A stretch of DNA of 64,000 nt, taken from contig DATAZL010000090.1 in the NCBI GenBank assembly GCA_036272055.1, positions 53,386-117,385 on the forward strand. Direction: 5' to 3'. The DNA is from DASZVB01 sp036272055. GTDB lineage: Bacteria > Myxococcota_A > Polyangia > Polyangiales > Polyangiaceae. Below the pieces are notes generated by a model that worked only from the letters and a program-made list of their open reading frames with translations, was not told the origin of the DNA and made no database searches. Shown piece after piece: positions 46,246 to 56,471 of this stretch (position 1 is the first letter of the stretch; each line of letters starts with the position of its first letter). A program made the translations under genes and the position numbers.

Positions 46246-46545
46246 ATGTCTCGTCCGCACGGCGTGTCTGACCCCGACGGCGTGTCTCGTCGGCACGGCA
46301 TGTCTGATCCTGACGACTGGCTCGTCCCGCACGACGTGTCTGATCCCGACGACATGGCTCGTCCCGCACGACGTGTCTCGTCGGCACGGCATGTCTGATC
46401 CTGACGACTGGCTCGTTCCAACGGCGTGTCTGATCCCGACGACATGGCTCGTCCGCACGACGTGTCTCGCCCCGACGACTTGGCTGACGCGGACGATGCG
46501 GCTCGTCCACACGACCTATCTCACCTCGACATGTCTCGCCGGACG
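46246..46545. repeat. 18-bp tandem repeat (about 17 units), 36-bp superunit
   Basis: Units of 18 bp run from 46246 to 46545. Two unit types mostly alternate: GTGTCTGATCCCGACGAC and ATGGCTCGTCCGCACGAC, so the true period is 36 bp. In the forward frame they would code for alternating acidic (SDPDD) and basic (ARPHD) hexads. One unit has 19 bp (46354-46372) and another 17 bp (46409-46425), so the frame is lost and then regained. A 15-bp unit lies near the end. No start or ribosome site supports translation. Confidence 0.8.
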
Positions 46546-46761
46546 ATCCGGCGCACACCGTGTCACATCTCGCCGCGGGGACGGGCGCGGCGGATCGCCG
46601 ACACTGGCGCACCTGGCTTTTGCTTCCTGCGCTCTCCGCGCCGCCGCACCGCCGCACCGCCGCGCCGTCGCACCCCCGCACCGCACCTCCACCCTGGCGG
46701 CTGGGCGCGCGGGGCGTCGTGGGGGGGCCGTTTTGGGGGGAAGTCGTGTATCGTCGGTGTG

Positions 46762-47976
46762 ATGGGCTGGGCTATCCCTCGCTTCAATCATCTCGTGGAG
46801 TTCGCGGGGGCCTCGCACGTGGGCCGTGTGCGCACGACGAACGAGGACGTGTGGCGCGCAGATCCTGGGCTCGGGGTGTTCCTGGTCGCCGACGGAATGG
46901 GCGGACACGCGGCCGGTGAGGTCGCGGCCCGGCTGGCGGTGGACGAGGTCACCCGCGCGCTGCGAACCCCTGCGGCGCTCAAGGTGCTCGATACGTTCGC
47001 GCAGACCCCGACCCTCGAGGCGCGTCGCGCGGTGTTCGGCGTGCTGGAGGCAGCAGCGGAGGGCGCGCACCGGACCGTACGCAAGATGGCCGAGGAAAAT
47101 TCCCGTCAAATCGGGATGGGCTGCACGCTCGACGCCGCGATACTCATCGGGACGAAGGCGTTTCTCTCGCATATCGGCGACGGCCGAAGCTACCTGGCGC
47201 GCCCGACGACGACGATCCAGCTCACGCAGGACCACACCATCCACGGCTCGCTGGTCGCACGTGGGCTGGTGCGGCCGTCGGAGCCGCCCGCAGTTCGCAA
47301 TCTCCTCACGAACGCGGTGGGGAAGAAAGGCGACATCCACGTCGAAGAAGTGTTCGTGGACCTCGCCGAGGGCGATCGCCTGCTCCTCTGCACGGACGGC
47401 GTGCACTCGGAGCTCGACGACGAGAGCGTGATCAGCGAGCTCGCGCTACAGGGCGCGACCGACGACACGGCGATCGCGCTCGTCAACGCGGCGCTCGCGC
47501 GCGGCGGCAAGGACAACGCGACGGCGCTCGTGGTGGCCGTAGGTCCGCGCCGCTCCGATCGGACGACCAGCGACGCAGGACTCTCCGCGCGCGACACCGC
47601 GTTCGCGATGCACTCGGCGCTGCTCGCCGGCGTCCCCGATCCGCTCGTGCAGCGCGCGCTCCGGGCAGCCGTCGAGGTGGAGATCGACGTGGGCGAGTCC
47701 GTGCCCCGGTATTTCGCCGGCGATCGCGTCGGTTACGTCGTGCTCGACGGGTGCATCGATTCGCCGAGCGGGTGGAAGCTCGGACCGTCGTCTCTCGTGT
47801 ACCCGGAGTCGCTCGCCGGCGGCGGCAAGGGCGCCGATCTGTGCAAGGCCGGCGAGCGGACTCGCGCGCTCCGGATCCGCGCCGACGATTTTCGCGAGGT
47901 GTGCGCGTCCGAGACGCGACTCGCTGCGATGCTTTACGAGCGCCTCGCGCATATTCTCGCGCGCGGCTCGGTCTGA
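46762..47976 (+). CDS. PP2C-family protein phosphatase with C-terminal sensor-like domain
   Basis: 404 residues from the ATG at 46762. The PPM/PP2C motifs are intact: RTTNEDVW (E28, D29), VADGMGGHAAGE (D44, G45), SHIGDGRSYL, LLLCTDGVHSEL and GKDNATALVV, giving the metal-binding aspartates for Ser/Thr dephosphorylation. Residues about 280-400 are an extra domain (VEIDVGESVPRYFAGDRVGYVVLDG) that resembles a cyclic-nucleotide-binding beta-roll, likely regulatory. The frame is open upstream to 46426 through the 18-bp repeats, but I exclude that part. It could counteract the Ser/Thr kinases of this genome. Confidence 0.92.
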   Translation: MGWAIPRFNHLVEFAGASHVGRVRTTNEDVWRADPGLGVFLVADGMGGHAAGEVAARLAVDEVTRALRTPAALKVLDTFAQTPTLEARRAVFGVLEAAAEGAHRTVRKMAEENSRQIGMGCTLDAAILIGTKAFLSHIGDGRSYLARPTTTIQLTQDHTIHGSLVARGLVRPSEPPAVRNLLTNAVGKKGDIHVEEVFVDLAEGDRLLLCTDGVHSELDDESVISELALQGATDDTAIALVNAALARGGKDNATALVVAVGPRRSDRTTSDAGLSARDTAFAMHSALLAGVPDPLVQRALRAAVEVEIDVGESVPRYFAGDRVGYVVLDGCIDSPSGWKLGPSSLVYPESLAGGGKGADLCKAGERTRALRIRADDFREVCASETRLAAMLYERLAHILARGSV

Positions 47977-47993
47977 AGAAGAGGAGACGGAAG

Positions 47994-49037
47994 ATGCGCT
48001 ATCCGATGAGAACGCGTGGGCTCGTGGTCTGTTCGACCATGCTACTGGTCGTTTCCTGCAAGAAGAGCGACCCCGCGGCAGCGGGCGCTGCGTCGGGGGA
48101 GGCCGTGCAGGCCGCCACGGTGCCGTCGCTGTCGGATTTCGAGGGCGATATCACCATCGTGTCGAAATCCGCCAAGGAGAAGCGGCCGATTCCGCCGATC
48201 ACGCTCACCGTGAAGGGCAACAAGATGCGCTTCGACCTCCCCGAGGGCATGGAGGGCGCACCGAAGATGGGCGAGCGCGCTTACGCGATCGCCGACACCA
48301 CGACCAAGAAGCTCGACGTGGTGGTCGACGCGCAGAAGATGGTCATGGAGATGGATCTCGCGACCATGGGAGATCAGATCCGGAAGATGACGCCCCACTC
48401 GTCGGCCTCGGCGACGGAGGCGAAGACGCCGCCGAAGGTGACCAAGACCGGCCACAACGACACCGTCGCGGGAATGACCTGCGAGGACTGGGACGTGACG
48501 AGCGACAAGGGCAATCGCGGGCGCGTGTGCGTGGCGAGTACGAGCACGTCGTGGCTGTCCATTCCAAACCTCGGTTTGCCTTCGGAGCAGACGTGGGCGA
48601 AGGAGCTCTTCGACGGGCAGCACCTGCCGCTCAGGATGATCAGCTACGACGCCGCCGGCACCGAGGAGAGCCGTCTCGAGGTGACGAAGCTCGAGAAGAA
48701 GCCGGTGCTCGACTCGACGTTCACGATCCCCGCGGGCTACCGCACGATGGATTTCACGCAGATGATGGCCGGCATCCAGGGGATGCTCGGTGGCCTCGGC
48801 GGGCCGAACCACGGCTCCGGCATGCCGGGGTTTCCGTCCGCGCTCCCGCCAGGGATGACGCTGCCACCGGGGATGGCTTCGAGCATGGCCCAGAACGCCG
48901 CCCACATGCAGGTGAGCGCCGCTCAGCTTCAACAGAACGCCGCTCAGCTTCAGCAGAACGCCGCTCAGATGCTGAAGGAGCTCCAGGAGCGCGCCAAGGC
49001 CGCGGGAGCCAAGCCGCCGGCGCAAGCCCCGCACTGA
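47994..49037 (+). CDS. DUF4412-like lipoprotein
   Basis: 347 residues from the ATG at 47994, with GAGGAG 7 nt upstream. The lipobox is LLVVSCKK. The central part (about 50-250) has the pattern of DUF4412-type envelope proteins: FEGDITIVSK, GNKMRFDLPEG, YAIADTTTKKLDVV and a disulphide-capable pair in MTCEDWDV and GRVCVAS. The C-terminus is Met/Pro/Gly-rich, then has three heptad-like repeats of AAQLQQN and a helical end. Function unknown. It begins 17 bp after the phosphatase gene and is probably in its operon. Confidence 0.78.
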   Translation: MRYPMRTRGLVVCSTMLLVVSCKKSDPAAAGAASGEAVQAATVPSLSDFEGDITIVSKSAKEKRPIPPITLTVKGNKMRFDLPEGMEGAPKMGERAYAIADTTTKKLDVVVDAQKMVMEMDLATMGDQIRKMTPHSSASATEAKTPPKVTKTGHNDTVAGMTCEDWDVTSDKGNRGRVCVASTSTSWLSIPNLGLPSEQTWAKELFDGQHLPLRMISYDAAGTEESRLEVTKLEKKPVLDSTFTIPAGYRTMDFTQMMAGIQGMLGGLGGPNHGSGMPGFPSALPPGMTLPPGMASSMAQNAAHMQVSAAQLQQNAAQLQQNAAQMLKELQERAKAAGAKPPAQAPH

Positions 49038-49131
49038 GACCGAGAGCGAGACCGAGCGCCACCCGGCAGCCGCAGAGTTTGCTCGGAAACGTTACAATAG
49101 AGGTCCGGGGCTCGTTGTTATAACGCGCCCC

Positions 49132-50160
49132 ATGCTGCTCCAGAGTCCGCATGCGCTCGATGTGATCGAGCAGCGAGCGAACGACGACCACGCACCCGTC
49201 TCGATTCTCCGGCCCTCCCGCAGCTCGGGGGCGCCGCGGGTTCTCCGGACCCTCGCCACCGAGTCCGCCGCGATGCGCGGCGTTCTGACGTCGCTCGGAC
49301 GCCTCGGGCCGACCGATGTGACCGTAACGCTGGTCGGAGAAACCGGCACCGGCAAGGACGTCCTCGCAGGCTTTCTCCACGAGCAGAGCGCACGGGCGCA
49401 CAGCCCGTTCGTCGTGTTCGATTGCGGCTCGGTCGCCCAGAACCTCGCCGAGAGCGAGCTCTTCGGTCACGAGCGCGGCGCGTTCACCGGCGCGCTCGGC
49501 GCACACCTCGGGGCCTTCGAGCGAGCCGGGGGCGGGACAGTGTTCCTCGACGAGATCGGGGAGCTGCCGCTCGAGCTCCAGCCTCGTCTCCTCCGCGTGC
49601 TCGAGAACCGCACCGTTCGCCGTGTCGGAGGCGCGAACGATCGCCGGGTCGACGTGCGAGTCGTGGCCGCGACCAACCGCAGCCTGGAGGCGGAGGTCGC
49701 CGCGGGACGCTTCCGTCGGGATCTGTATTTCCGCCTGGCCGGCGCAGTCGTCGAGGTTCCGCCCCTGCGGAACCGGCGAGAGGACATCCCGACGCTGGCG
49801 CGTGCGTTGCTCGCGGATCTCGGACACCGCGACGTCACGTTCTCCGCCGACGCGCTCGACGCACTTGCGCGGCATCCGTGGCCCGGCAACGTGCGCGAGC
49901 TGAAGAACACTCTCGGCTGTGCCGTCGCGTTCCTCGACGGTCAGCTCATCGAGGCGCGCCACCTCAGGCTGCCCGAGTCGCGCTCTGACGAGCCCGGCCT
50001 CGAAGCGATGTCGCTCGGTGGCCTGCCGCTCCAGGATCTGGAGCGCGAAGCGATCCGGCAGACGATGGCGCGCGTCGGCGGCAACAAGTCGCAGGCGGCG
50101 CGTGCGCTCGGCATCGCCGTCTCGACCCTGTACGACAAGCTGAAGCGCCACCGTCTCTGA
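49132..50160 (+). CDS. sigma-54-dependent activator without sensor domain
   Basis: 342 residues. The AAA+ core has Walker A GETGTGKD (69-76), the sigma-54-contacting GAFTGA loop (116-121), Walker B TVFLDEIGE and the arginine-finger region FRRDLYFRL. A Fis-type helix-turn-helix (about 301-340, GGNKSQAARALGIAVSTLYDKL) ends the protein. The first 45 residues are too short for a receiver, GAF or FHA domain, so control must come from a partner protein, as with PspF. No Shine-Dalgarno site is visible before the ATG. Its targets are unknown. Confidence 0.93.
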   Translation: MLLQSPHALDVIEQRANDDHAPVSILRPSRSSGAPRVLRTLATESAAMRGVLTSLGRLGPTDVTVTLVGETGTGKDVLAGFLHEQSARAHSPFVVFDCGSVAQNLAESELFGHERGAFTGALGAHLGAFERAGGGTVFLDEIGELPLELQPRLLRVLENRTVRRVGGANDRRVDVRVVAATNRSLEAEVAAGRFRRDLYFRLAGAVVEVPPLRNRREDIPTLARALLADLGHRDVTFSADALDALARHPWPGNVRELKNTLGCAVAFLDGQLIEARHLRLPESRSDEPGLEAMSLGGLPLQDLEREAIRQTMARVGGNKSQAARALGIAVSTLYDKLKRHRL

Positions 50161-50260
50161 GCGCCAGCCGTCAGCGGCGGCAATGACGCGACCGGCGCTC
50201 GACCCGCGCCACCAGCCTTGACGGGCCGGAGGCGGTCGTGATGATGCGCGGGGCGAATCA

Positions 50261-51133
50261 GTGACCCTCGGGACCGTCGCAGCCTTCGTCGCCTCGGTCA
50301 CCTGGGCGTTCGCGACGACGCGCTACGCGCGCGCGTCGCGCGAGGTCGGTTCGACACGGGTGAACCTGGCGCGGACGTTCACGGCGCTGCCGGCGTTCGC
50401 CATCCTGAGGGTGGTCTTCGGCGAGGGGCCGCTGTTCGCGGGGTTCACGACCGAGCGCGCGCTCTGGCTCCTCGCGTCCATCGTCTGCTCGTACGCGGTC
50501 GCTGATTCACTGTTCCTCGCGGCGTGCCGTCGTGTCGGGATCACGACCGGGCTCTCCATCGCCTCGACGTATCCGCTGTGGGCAGCGATCTGGGGGACCG
50601 TCGTGGACGGTGAGGCGTTCGGAACGGAGCGCGCCGCCGGGACTCTTCTGGCCGTCGGCGGCGTCATCTGGCTCGTGCGGCTGGGCACCAGAGGCGAATC
50701 GGCGCGCGAGCGCGACGGCGTGGGCCTGGGTCTCGCAGTGCTCGTATCCGTCCTCTGGGCACTGAACAGCATCGGAGTGAAGCGCGGCGCGACGGGGATC
50801 GGCCTGTTCGACGTGAACGTCTTTCGTTTCAGCGCGGCCCTCCTGATCCTCGCGCCGCAGCTCCGTCTCCCGTCGGAGCGCGGCCGCGCGCGCGCGCCCA
50901 CTGGCGGCTGGGTGACCCTCGTGCCGGCGCTCCTCGCCGATTGCACCCTCGGCTCGCTGGCGTACGTCTACGGCCTTTCCCACACCGATCTGGCGGTAGG
51001 AGCGACGCTTTCGTCACTGGCGCCGCTGATTTCGGTGCCGTTCGCCGTGGCCGCCGGCGAGGAGCGCTTCGACGTGCGGCGCCTCGCCGCGATCGTCACG
51101 ACGGTCCTGGGAGTCGCGCTGCTCGTCCGCTGA
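50261..51133 (+). CDS. EamA/DMT-family transporter
   Basis: 290 residues from a GTG with ten hydrophobic helices in two EamA halves (about 1-135 and 145-290); LSHTDLAVGATLSSLAPLIS near the end is typical. It probably exports a metabolite, but the substrate cannot be read from the sequence. It starts 100 bp after the sigma-54 activator and ends 15 bp before the YgiQ-type gene. Confidence 0.9.
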   Translation: MTLGTVAAFVASVTWAFATTRYARASREVGSTRVNLARTFTALPAFAILRVVFGEGPLFAGFTTERALWLLASIVCSYAVADSLFLAACRRVGITTGLSIASTYPLWAAIWGTVVDGEAFGTERAAGTLLAVGGVIWLVRLGTRGESARERDGVGLGLAVLVSVLWALNSIGVKRGATGIGLFDVNVFRFSAALLILAPQLRLPSERGRARAPTGGWVTLVPALLADCTLGSLAYVYGLSHTDLAVGATLSSLAPLISVPFAVAAGEERFDVRRLAAIVTTVLGVALLVR

Positions 51134-51148
51134 TGCTAGATCGCGCCG

Positions 51149-53155
51149 GTGCGCGCCCTGCCCATGATCCGGCCGAAGGACGAGCCGCCCTTCGGCGGCA
51201 TCGCCCTGTCGCGCCACGGAGAGGGCCGTCCGCTCCCGATGACGCCCGAGGACGTGAAGGCGCGCGGCTTCACCGAGGTGGACGTCGTGTTCGTCAGCGG
51301 CGACGCCTACGTCGACCATCCGAGCTTCGCGATGGCGCTCCTCGGCCGTCTGCTCGAGAGCGCGGGCTTTCGCGTCGCGATCCTGTCCCAGCCCGACTGG
51401 CGGAGCGCCGACGCGTTCCGTCGCTTCGGCAAGCCCCGGCTCTTCTTCGCGGTGAGCGCCGGCAACATGGACTCGATGATCAATCACTACACCGCGAACA
51501 AGAAGGTGCGGAACGATGACGCCTACAGTCCGGGCGGTGCGATCGGCCGTCGCCCCGATCGCGCCACGCTCGCCTACTCGCAGCGCGCGCGGGAGGCGTT
51601 CCCCGGCGTGCCCGTCGTCGCGGGCGGCGTCGAGGCGAGCCTCCGCCGGATAGCGCACTACGACTACTGGAGCGACACCGTCCGCCGCAGCATCCTCCTC
51701 GACGCGAAGGCGGATCTGATCGGGTTCGGCATGGGCGAGCGCGGGATCCTCGAGCTCGCCCGCCGGCTCGACGCGGGAGAGACGGTGAAGGACCTCCGCG
51801 ATCTGCGCGGCGTCGCCTACCGGCTCGGCAAGAGCGAGGCCGCTCCGGAAGGCGACGACGTCGTGAAGCTGCCGAGCTACGAGGAGGTCGCGACGAACCC
51901 CATCGAGTTCGCGAACATGACGCGCCTCGCGCACCGCGAGACGAACCCGCTGAACGCGCGCCGGCTCGTGCAAGCGCACGGCTCCGAGCACGTCGTCGTG
52001 AACCCGGCCGCCCTGCCGCTCACCGAGGCGGAGATGGACTGGGTCTACGGCTTGCCGTACACGCGAAAGCCGCACCCGTCGTACGGCAACCAGAAGATCC
52101 CCGCGTTCGAGGTGGTGAAGACCAGCGTGCAGATCATGCGCGGGTGCTTCGGCGGCTGCACCTTCTGCTCGATCACCGCGCACGAGGGCCGCATCATCCA
52201 GAGCCGGAGCGAAGCGTCGGTGCTCGGCGAGCTACGGAAGATGACGAGCGATCCCGGCTTCACCGGAGTCGTCAGTGACATCGGTGGGCCGACGGCGAAC
52301 ATGTACAAGATGCGCTGCACGCAGCCCGAGGTCGAGGCGACCTGCCGCCGTCAGAGCTGCGTGCACCCGACCATCTGCAAGCTGCTCGGCACCGATCACG
52401 CGCCGCTCATCGACCTGATGAAGAAGGCGCGCAGCGTGCCCCGCGTACGCAAGGTGTTCGTCGCGTCCGGCATCCGGATGGATCTCGCGCGACGCGACCC
52501 GGAGTACCTGAAAGAGCTCGCGACGCACCACGTCGGCGGCCTCCTCAAGGTCGCCCCCGAGCACACCGACCCCGGCGTGCTCGAGCTGATGAAGAAGCCG
52601 GGCCCCGGTGATTTCCTGGAGTTCGCGGCCGGCTTCGACGAAGCGTCGCGCGCAGCGGGGAAGAAGCAGCACCTAGTGCCTTATTTCATCGCGAGCCACC
52701 CCGGGAGCGATCTGTCGTCGATGATCGAGCTCGCGCTCTTCTTGAAGCGCAACGGGTACGCGCCGGACCAGGTACAGGACTTCATTCCGAGCCCCTTCGA
52801 CGTGGCCGCGTGCATGTATCACACCGGCTACGATCCCATGACGATGCGCCCGGTGAAGACCGCGCGCGCGCTCCGCGATCGCCGCATGCAGCGCGCGCTC
52901 CTGCAGTTCTTCAAGCCGGAGAACTGGTTCGACGTGCACGCCGCGCTGGTGAAAGCGAAGCGCACGGAGCTCATCGGCGACGGATGTGATTGCCTCATCC
53001 CGGCCCACCCCCCGCGCCAGGCCCTCGATCAGCGTCGAACCCGCGCGGAGAAGGCGTTCACCGAGCAGACGTCGGGCGACCACGTGCGCGGCGGCGCGAA
53101 CCGCGAAGGGTACCGTCCGGGACGGAAGACTGCGCGACGCCGCGGTCGCGCCTAG
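51149..53155 (+). CDS. ygiQ: YgiQ-family radical SAM protein
   Basis: 668 residues from a GTG at 51149; an ATG at 51164 is equally plausible. The family opens with a conserved block (FTEVDVVFVSGDAYVDHPSF, AGNMDSMINHYTANK). The [4Fe-4S] cluster motif is CFGGCTFC in IMRGCFGGCTFCSI, followed by VSDIGGPTANMYKMRC and an extra Cys set (CRRQSCVHPTIC). The C-terminus is basic. The reaction of YgiQ proteins is unknown. No neighbour gives a clear hint. Confidence 0.93.
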   Translation: MRALPMIRPKDEPPFGGIALSRHGEGRPLPMTPEDVKARGFTEVDVVFVSGDAYVDHPSFAMALLGRLLESAGFRVAILSQPDWRSADAFRRFGKPRLFFAVSAGNMDSMINHYTANKKVRNDDAYSPGGAIGRRPDRATLAYSQRAREAFPGVPVVAGGVEASLRRIAHYDYWSDTVRRSILLDAKADLIGFGMGERGILELARRLDAGETVKDLRDLRGVAYRLGKSEAAPEGDDVVKLPSYEEVATNPIEFANMTRLAHRETNPLNARRLVQAHGSEHVVVNPAALPLTEAEMDWVYGLPYTRKPHPSYGNQKIPAFEVVKTSVQIMRGCFGGCTFCSITAHEGRIIQSRSEASVLGELRKMTSDPGFTGVVSDIGGPTANMYKMRCTQPEVEATCRRQSCVHPTICKLLGTDHAPLIDLMKKARSVPRVRKVFVASGIRMDLARRDPEYLKELATHHVGGLLKVAPEHTDPGVLELMKKPGPGDFLEFAAGFDEASRAAGKKQHLVPYFIASHPGSDLSSMIELALFLKRNGYAPDQVQDFIPSPFDVAACMYHTGYDPMTMRPVKTARALRDRRMQRALLQFFKPENWFDVHAALVKAKRTELIGDGCDCLIPAHPPRQALDQRRTRAEKAFTEQTSGDHVRGGANREGYRPGRKTARRRGRA

Positions 53156-53179
53156 TCAAAACGACGAGTATCCGCCTGA

Positions 53180-53191
53180 CCAGTATACTGG
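53180..53191. promoter_or_regulatory. 12-bp perfect palindrome upstream of the hybrid kinase
   Basis: CCAGTATACTGG is its own reverse complement and contains TATACT. It lies 149 bp before the kinase gene, in the 184-bp gap after the YgiQ-type gene. It could be an operator; nothing else is recognised in this gap. Confidence 0.35.
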
Positions 53192-53339
53192 ACAGTCGTC
53201 CTCGTGCGCGTAGCGGTCCCCTCTGGCCAATTTGAACTCGGTCAGCGGCCAATGTGTAGCCCACCGTCGCGCAAGGTTGTCGCGTCCGGTTCATGAGGCG
53301 TAGACAGATCCAACAGGGACGCGGTGGAACCGCGGATTC

Positions 53340-54827
<1,488 letters not shown>

Positions 54828-54837
54828 ACCCTGCCCG

Positions 54838-55512
54838 CTACGCGCCGGCAGGCACGACCCGGTACACGGTCGTCGGGCGAAGGAACGAGCCGTCGGCGTC
54901 GTTGTCTGCGGGGGCGTCGTAGCGGGCGATCTTCTCGAGCCCTCGCGTGTCGAGGAAGCCGCGGTCGGGATCGCCGATGAGGACGAGCGCACCTTGCCGA
55001 GCCAGCGCGCGCAGCCATGTGACCAGTGGAGTGGCCATGTCGTAGCCGTAGAAGACGTCGCCCGCTAGCACGACGTCGAAGCGGCGCTCGAGGCTGCCCA
55101 CGAGGTCCACCGTCGTGGTCTCGAGCGAGACGCCGGCGAGGGCGGCGTTCAGCCGCGCGGCCTCGACGGCCATCGGGTCGATGTCCGCGGCAAGGACGCG
55201 CGCGCCGGCCATCGCTGCAGCGATGCCCTCGACGGCCCCGCCCGCGCCGAAGTCGAGCACCGACCGGCCGGCGAAGAGTGTGACATTGTCGAGCACGTAC
55301 CGCGCGAGCGCCTGACCGCCGGCCCAGGAGAAGGCCCAGTACGGCTCGACGAGGCCCGCGCGCGCCGCGTCTTCTTCCGTTCCGCGAAAGAGCGGGCACG
55401 CGGCTGTCACCAGATGAAGGCGGATCTCCGGACAGAGGCGAGCGGGTGCGACCTCGGTGTGGCGGAGGATGATCTCGGCGAGCGTCACGGAACGCGCCGG
55501 CAACACTCGCAT
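54838..55512 (-). CDS. METTL20-like (ETF-beta lysine) methyltransferase
   Basis: 224 residues. The class I SAM motif is VLDFGAGGAVEGIAAAMAGA, followed by the acidic ADIDPMAVEAARLNA. The flanking PYWAFSWAGGQALARYVLDN and the catalytic-site GDVFYG are the marks of the ETF-beta lysine methyltransferase family (METTL20 and bacterial homologues) rather than small-molecule enzymes. It likely methylates lysines of a protein such as electron transfer flavoprotein, whose genes are not in the window. It is convergent with the hybrid kinase and divergent from a lipoprotein gene. Confidence 0.82.
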   Translation of the reverse strand: MRVLPARSVTLAEIILRHTEVAPARLCPEIRLHLVTAACPLFRGTEEDAARAGLVEPYWAFSWAGGQALARYVLDNVTLFAGRSVLDFGAGGAVEGIAAAMAGARVLAADIDPMAVEAARLNAALAGVSLETTTVDLVGSLERRFDVVLAGDVFYGYDMATPLVTWLRALARQGALVLIGDPDRGFLDTRGLEKIARYDAPADNDADGSFLRPTTVYRVVPAGA

Positions 55513-55548
55513 CGATCGGAGCCCGTCTCCACGGTAAAGTCCTGGTTC

Positions 55549-55983
55549 ATGTCCGCGCTTCGACTACCGCTTTTGCTCGCTCTGTCACTCGTGTTCGCCG
55601 GATGCGGCGGAGGGACCCTCTCCGTGCTCCACAGCAAAGGAAAGCCCACCGGAGACGGCGCCGCCGAGCTCGCGCTCAAGAACTCGAGCGGGAGCGGCAT
55701 CGATAAGGTCTACGTCGCGAAGACCGAAGCCGTCGATCAGGCGCACGAGTCCGGAGTCTCTCCAGGCTCCGGCGCCGACGAGCAGCTCTGGGGCGACGAC
55801 CAGCTCGGCAACGCCGGCATCCTGGAGGGGCGCACATGGAAGGCGCTCCACCTCGCCGAGGGACGCTACGACGTGCTCCTCGTCGCGCACGATCACCGAG
55901 AGCAGCTCGTGAAGCATCTCGACCTGAAGAGCGGCGGCCGGTATCTCCTCGAGGTCAACGACGACTGGATGATGGGACGATGA
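55549..55983 (+). CDS. small lipoprotein of unknown function
   Basis: 144 residues from the ATG at 55549. The signal peptide LLLALSLVFAGCGGG has a clear lipobox. The body is beta-rich (AELALKNSSGSGIDKVYVAK, LHLAEGRYDVLLVAHDHREQ, YLLEVNDDW) and looks like a small immunoglobulin-type or transthyretin-like fold. No family recognised. Its stop overlaps the next start by 4 bases (ATGA), so both are made together. Confidence 0.72.
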   Translation: MSALRLPLLLALSLVFAGCGGGTLSVLHSKGKPTGDGAAELALKNSSGSGIDKVYVAKTEAVDQAHESGVSPGSGADEQLWGDDQLGNAGILEGRTWKALHLAEGRYDVLLVAHDHREQLVKHLDLKSGGRYLLEVNDDWMMGR

Positions 55984-56459
55984 GCGCGAAGGTATCCGTC
56001 AGCGGGAACCCGGTGAGCCGCCGCACGCTCGATCCGGAGCTACAGAACACCGCGGCCATCCGCGTCGGCCGCCTCCTCGAGGTGCGCGCGGCTCACGGCT
56101 ATCGCTCGCGCGAGGACGTGGACCTTCTCTTCAACCAGCTCGAACAGGAAGTGGCGCGACTCGCCCCAGGCGTGCGCTACGTCACGGTCGTCGACTGGCG
56201 TCTCTGCCCGGTCATGTCGCCCGACGCCGCGAAGCGCATCGTGGAGCGCATGGCGAATCTCAACGCGCGCACCGAGCGGAGCGCGACCATCGCCGCTAAC
56301 GACTCGCCGACCGCGGTGCTCCAGTTCGTGCGCGTGATCCGCGACTCGGGCCACCCCGACAGAAAGCTCTTCTTCGAGAAGGACGAGCTATTCGGCTGGC
56401 TCGCCGAGCTGCTCGATCCGCCGGAAACCGAGCGACTGCGGCAGTTCCTCGACGAATAG
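55980..56459 (+). CDS. hypothetical cytosolic protein, STAS-like
   Basis: 159 residues. The central part (VRYVTVVDWRLCPVMSPDAA, then ERSATIAANDSPTAVLQFVR) alternates strands and helices in a way reminiscent of STAS/SpoIIAA-like folds, and the end (LFFEKDELFGWLAELLDPPE) is helical. There is no signal peptide. The family is not certain. It is translationally coupled to the lipoprotein gene upstream and convergent with the radical SAM gene, 12 bp away. Confidence 0.65.
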   Translation: MSAKVSVSGNPVSRRTLDPELQNTAAIRVGRLLEVRAAHGYRSREDVDLLFNQLEQEVARLAPGVRYVTVVDWRLCPVMSPDAAKRIVERMANLNARTERSATIAANDSPTAVLQFVRVIRDSGHPDRKLFFEKDELFGWLAELLDPPETERLRQFLDE

Positions 56460-56471
56460 CGCCGGGTAGCG

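Larger units (their letters stand above)
45459..46761. other. 1.3-kb gene-free region with two repeat arrays
   Basis: No convincing gene lies between purE and the PP2C gene. Frames that stay open here give Arg/Ser/Thr/Pro-rich low-complexity products without domain motifs. The stretch holds a dyad-bearing repeat array (45641-45868) and an 18-bp tandem array (46246-46545), each described separately. The last 200 bp before 46762 are G/C-skewed with runs such as GGGGGGGCCGTTTTGGGGGG. Confidence 0.7.

Noticed and set aside
46426..46761. N-terminal extension of the PP2C phosphatase through the 18-bp array
   Set aside because: Low-complexity Arg/Pro/Asp sequence; PP2C homology begins right at the ATG at 46762.
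49038..49131. Sigma-54 promoter before the AAA+ activator
   Set aside because: GG and GC elements are 14 bp apart rather than 10.
53156..53339. tRNA or small RNA gene
   Set aside because: No cloverleaf or conserved T-loop sequence could be formed; only the 12-bp palindrome stands out.
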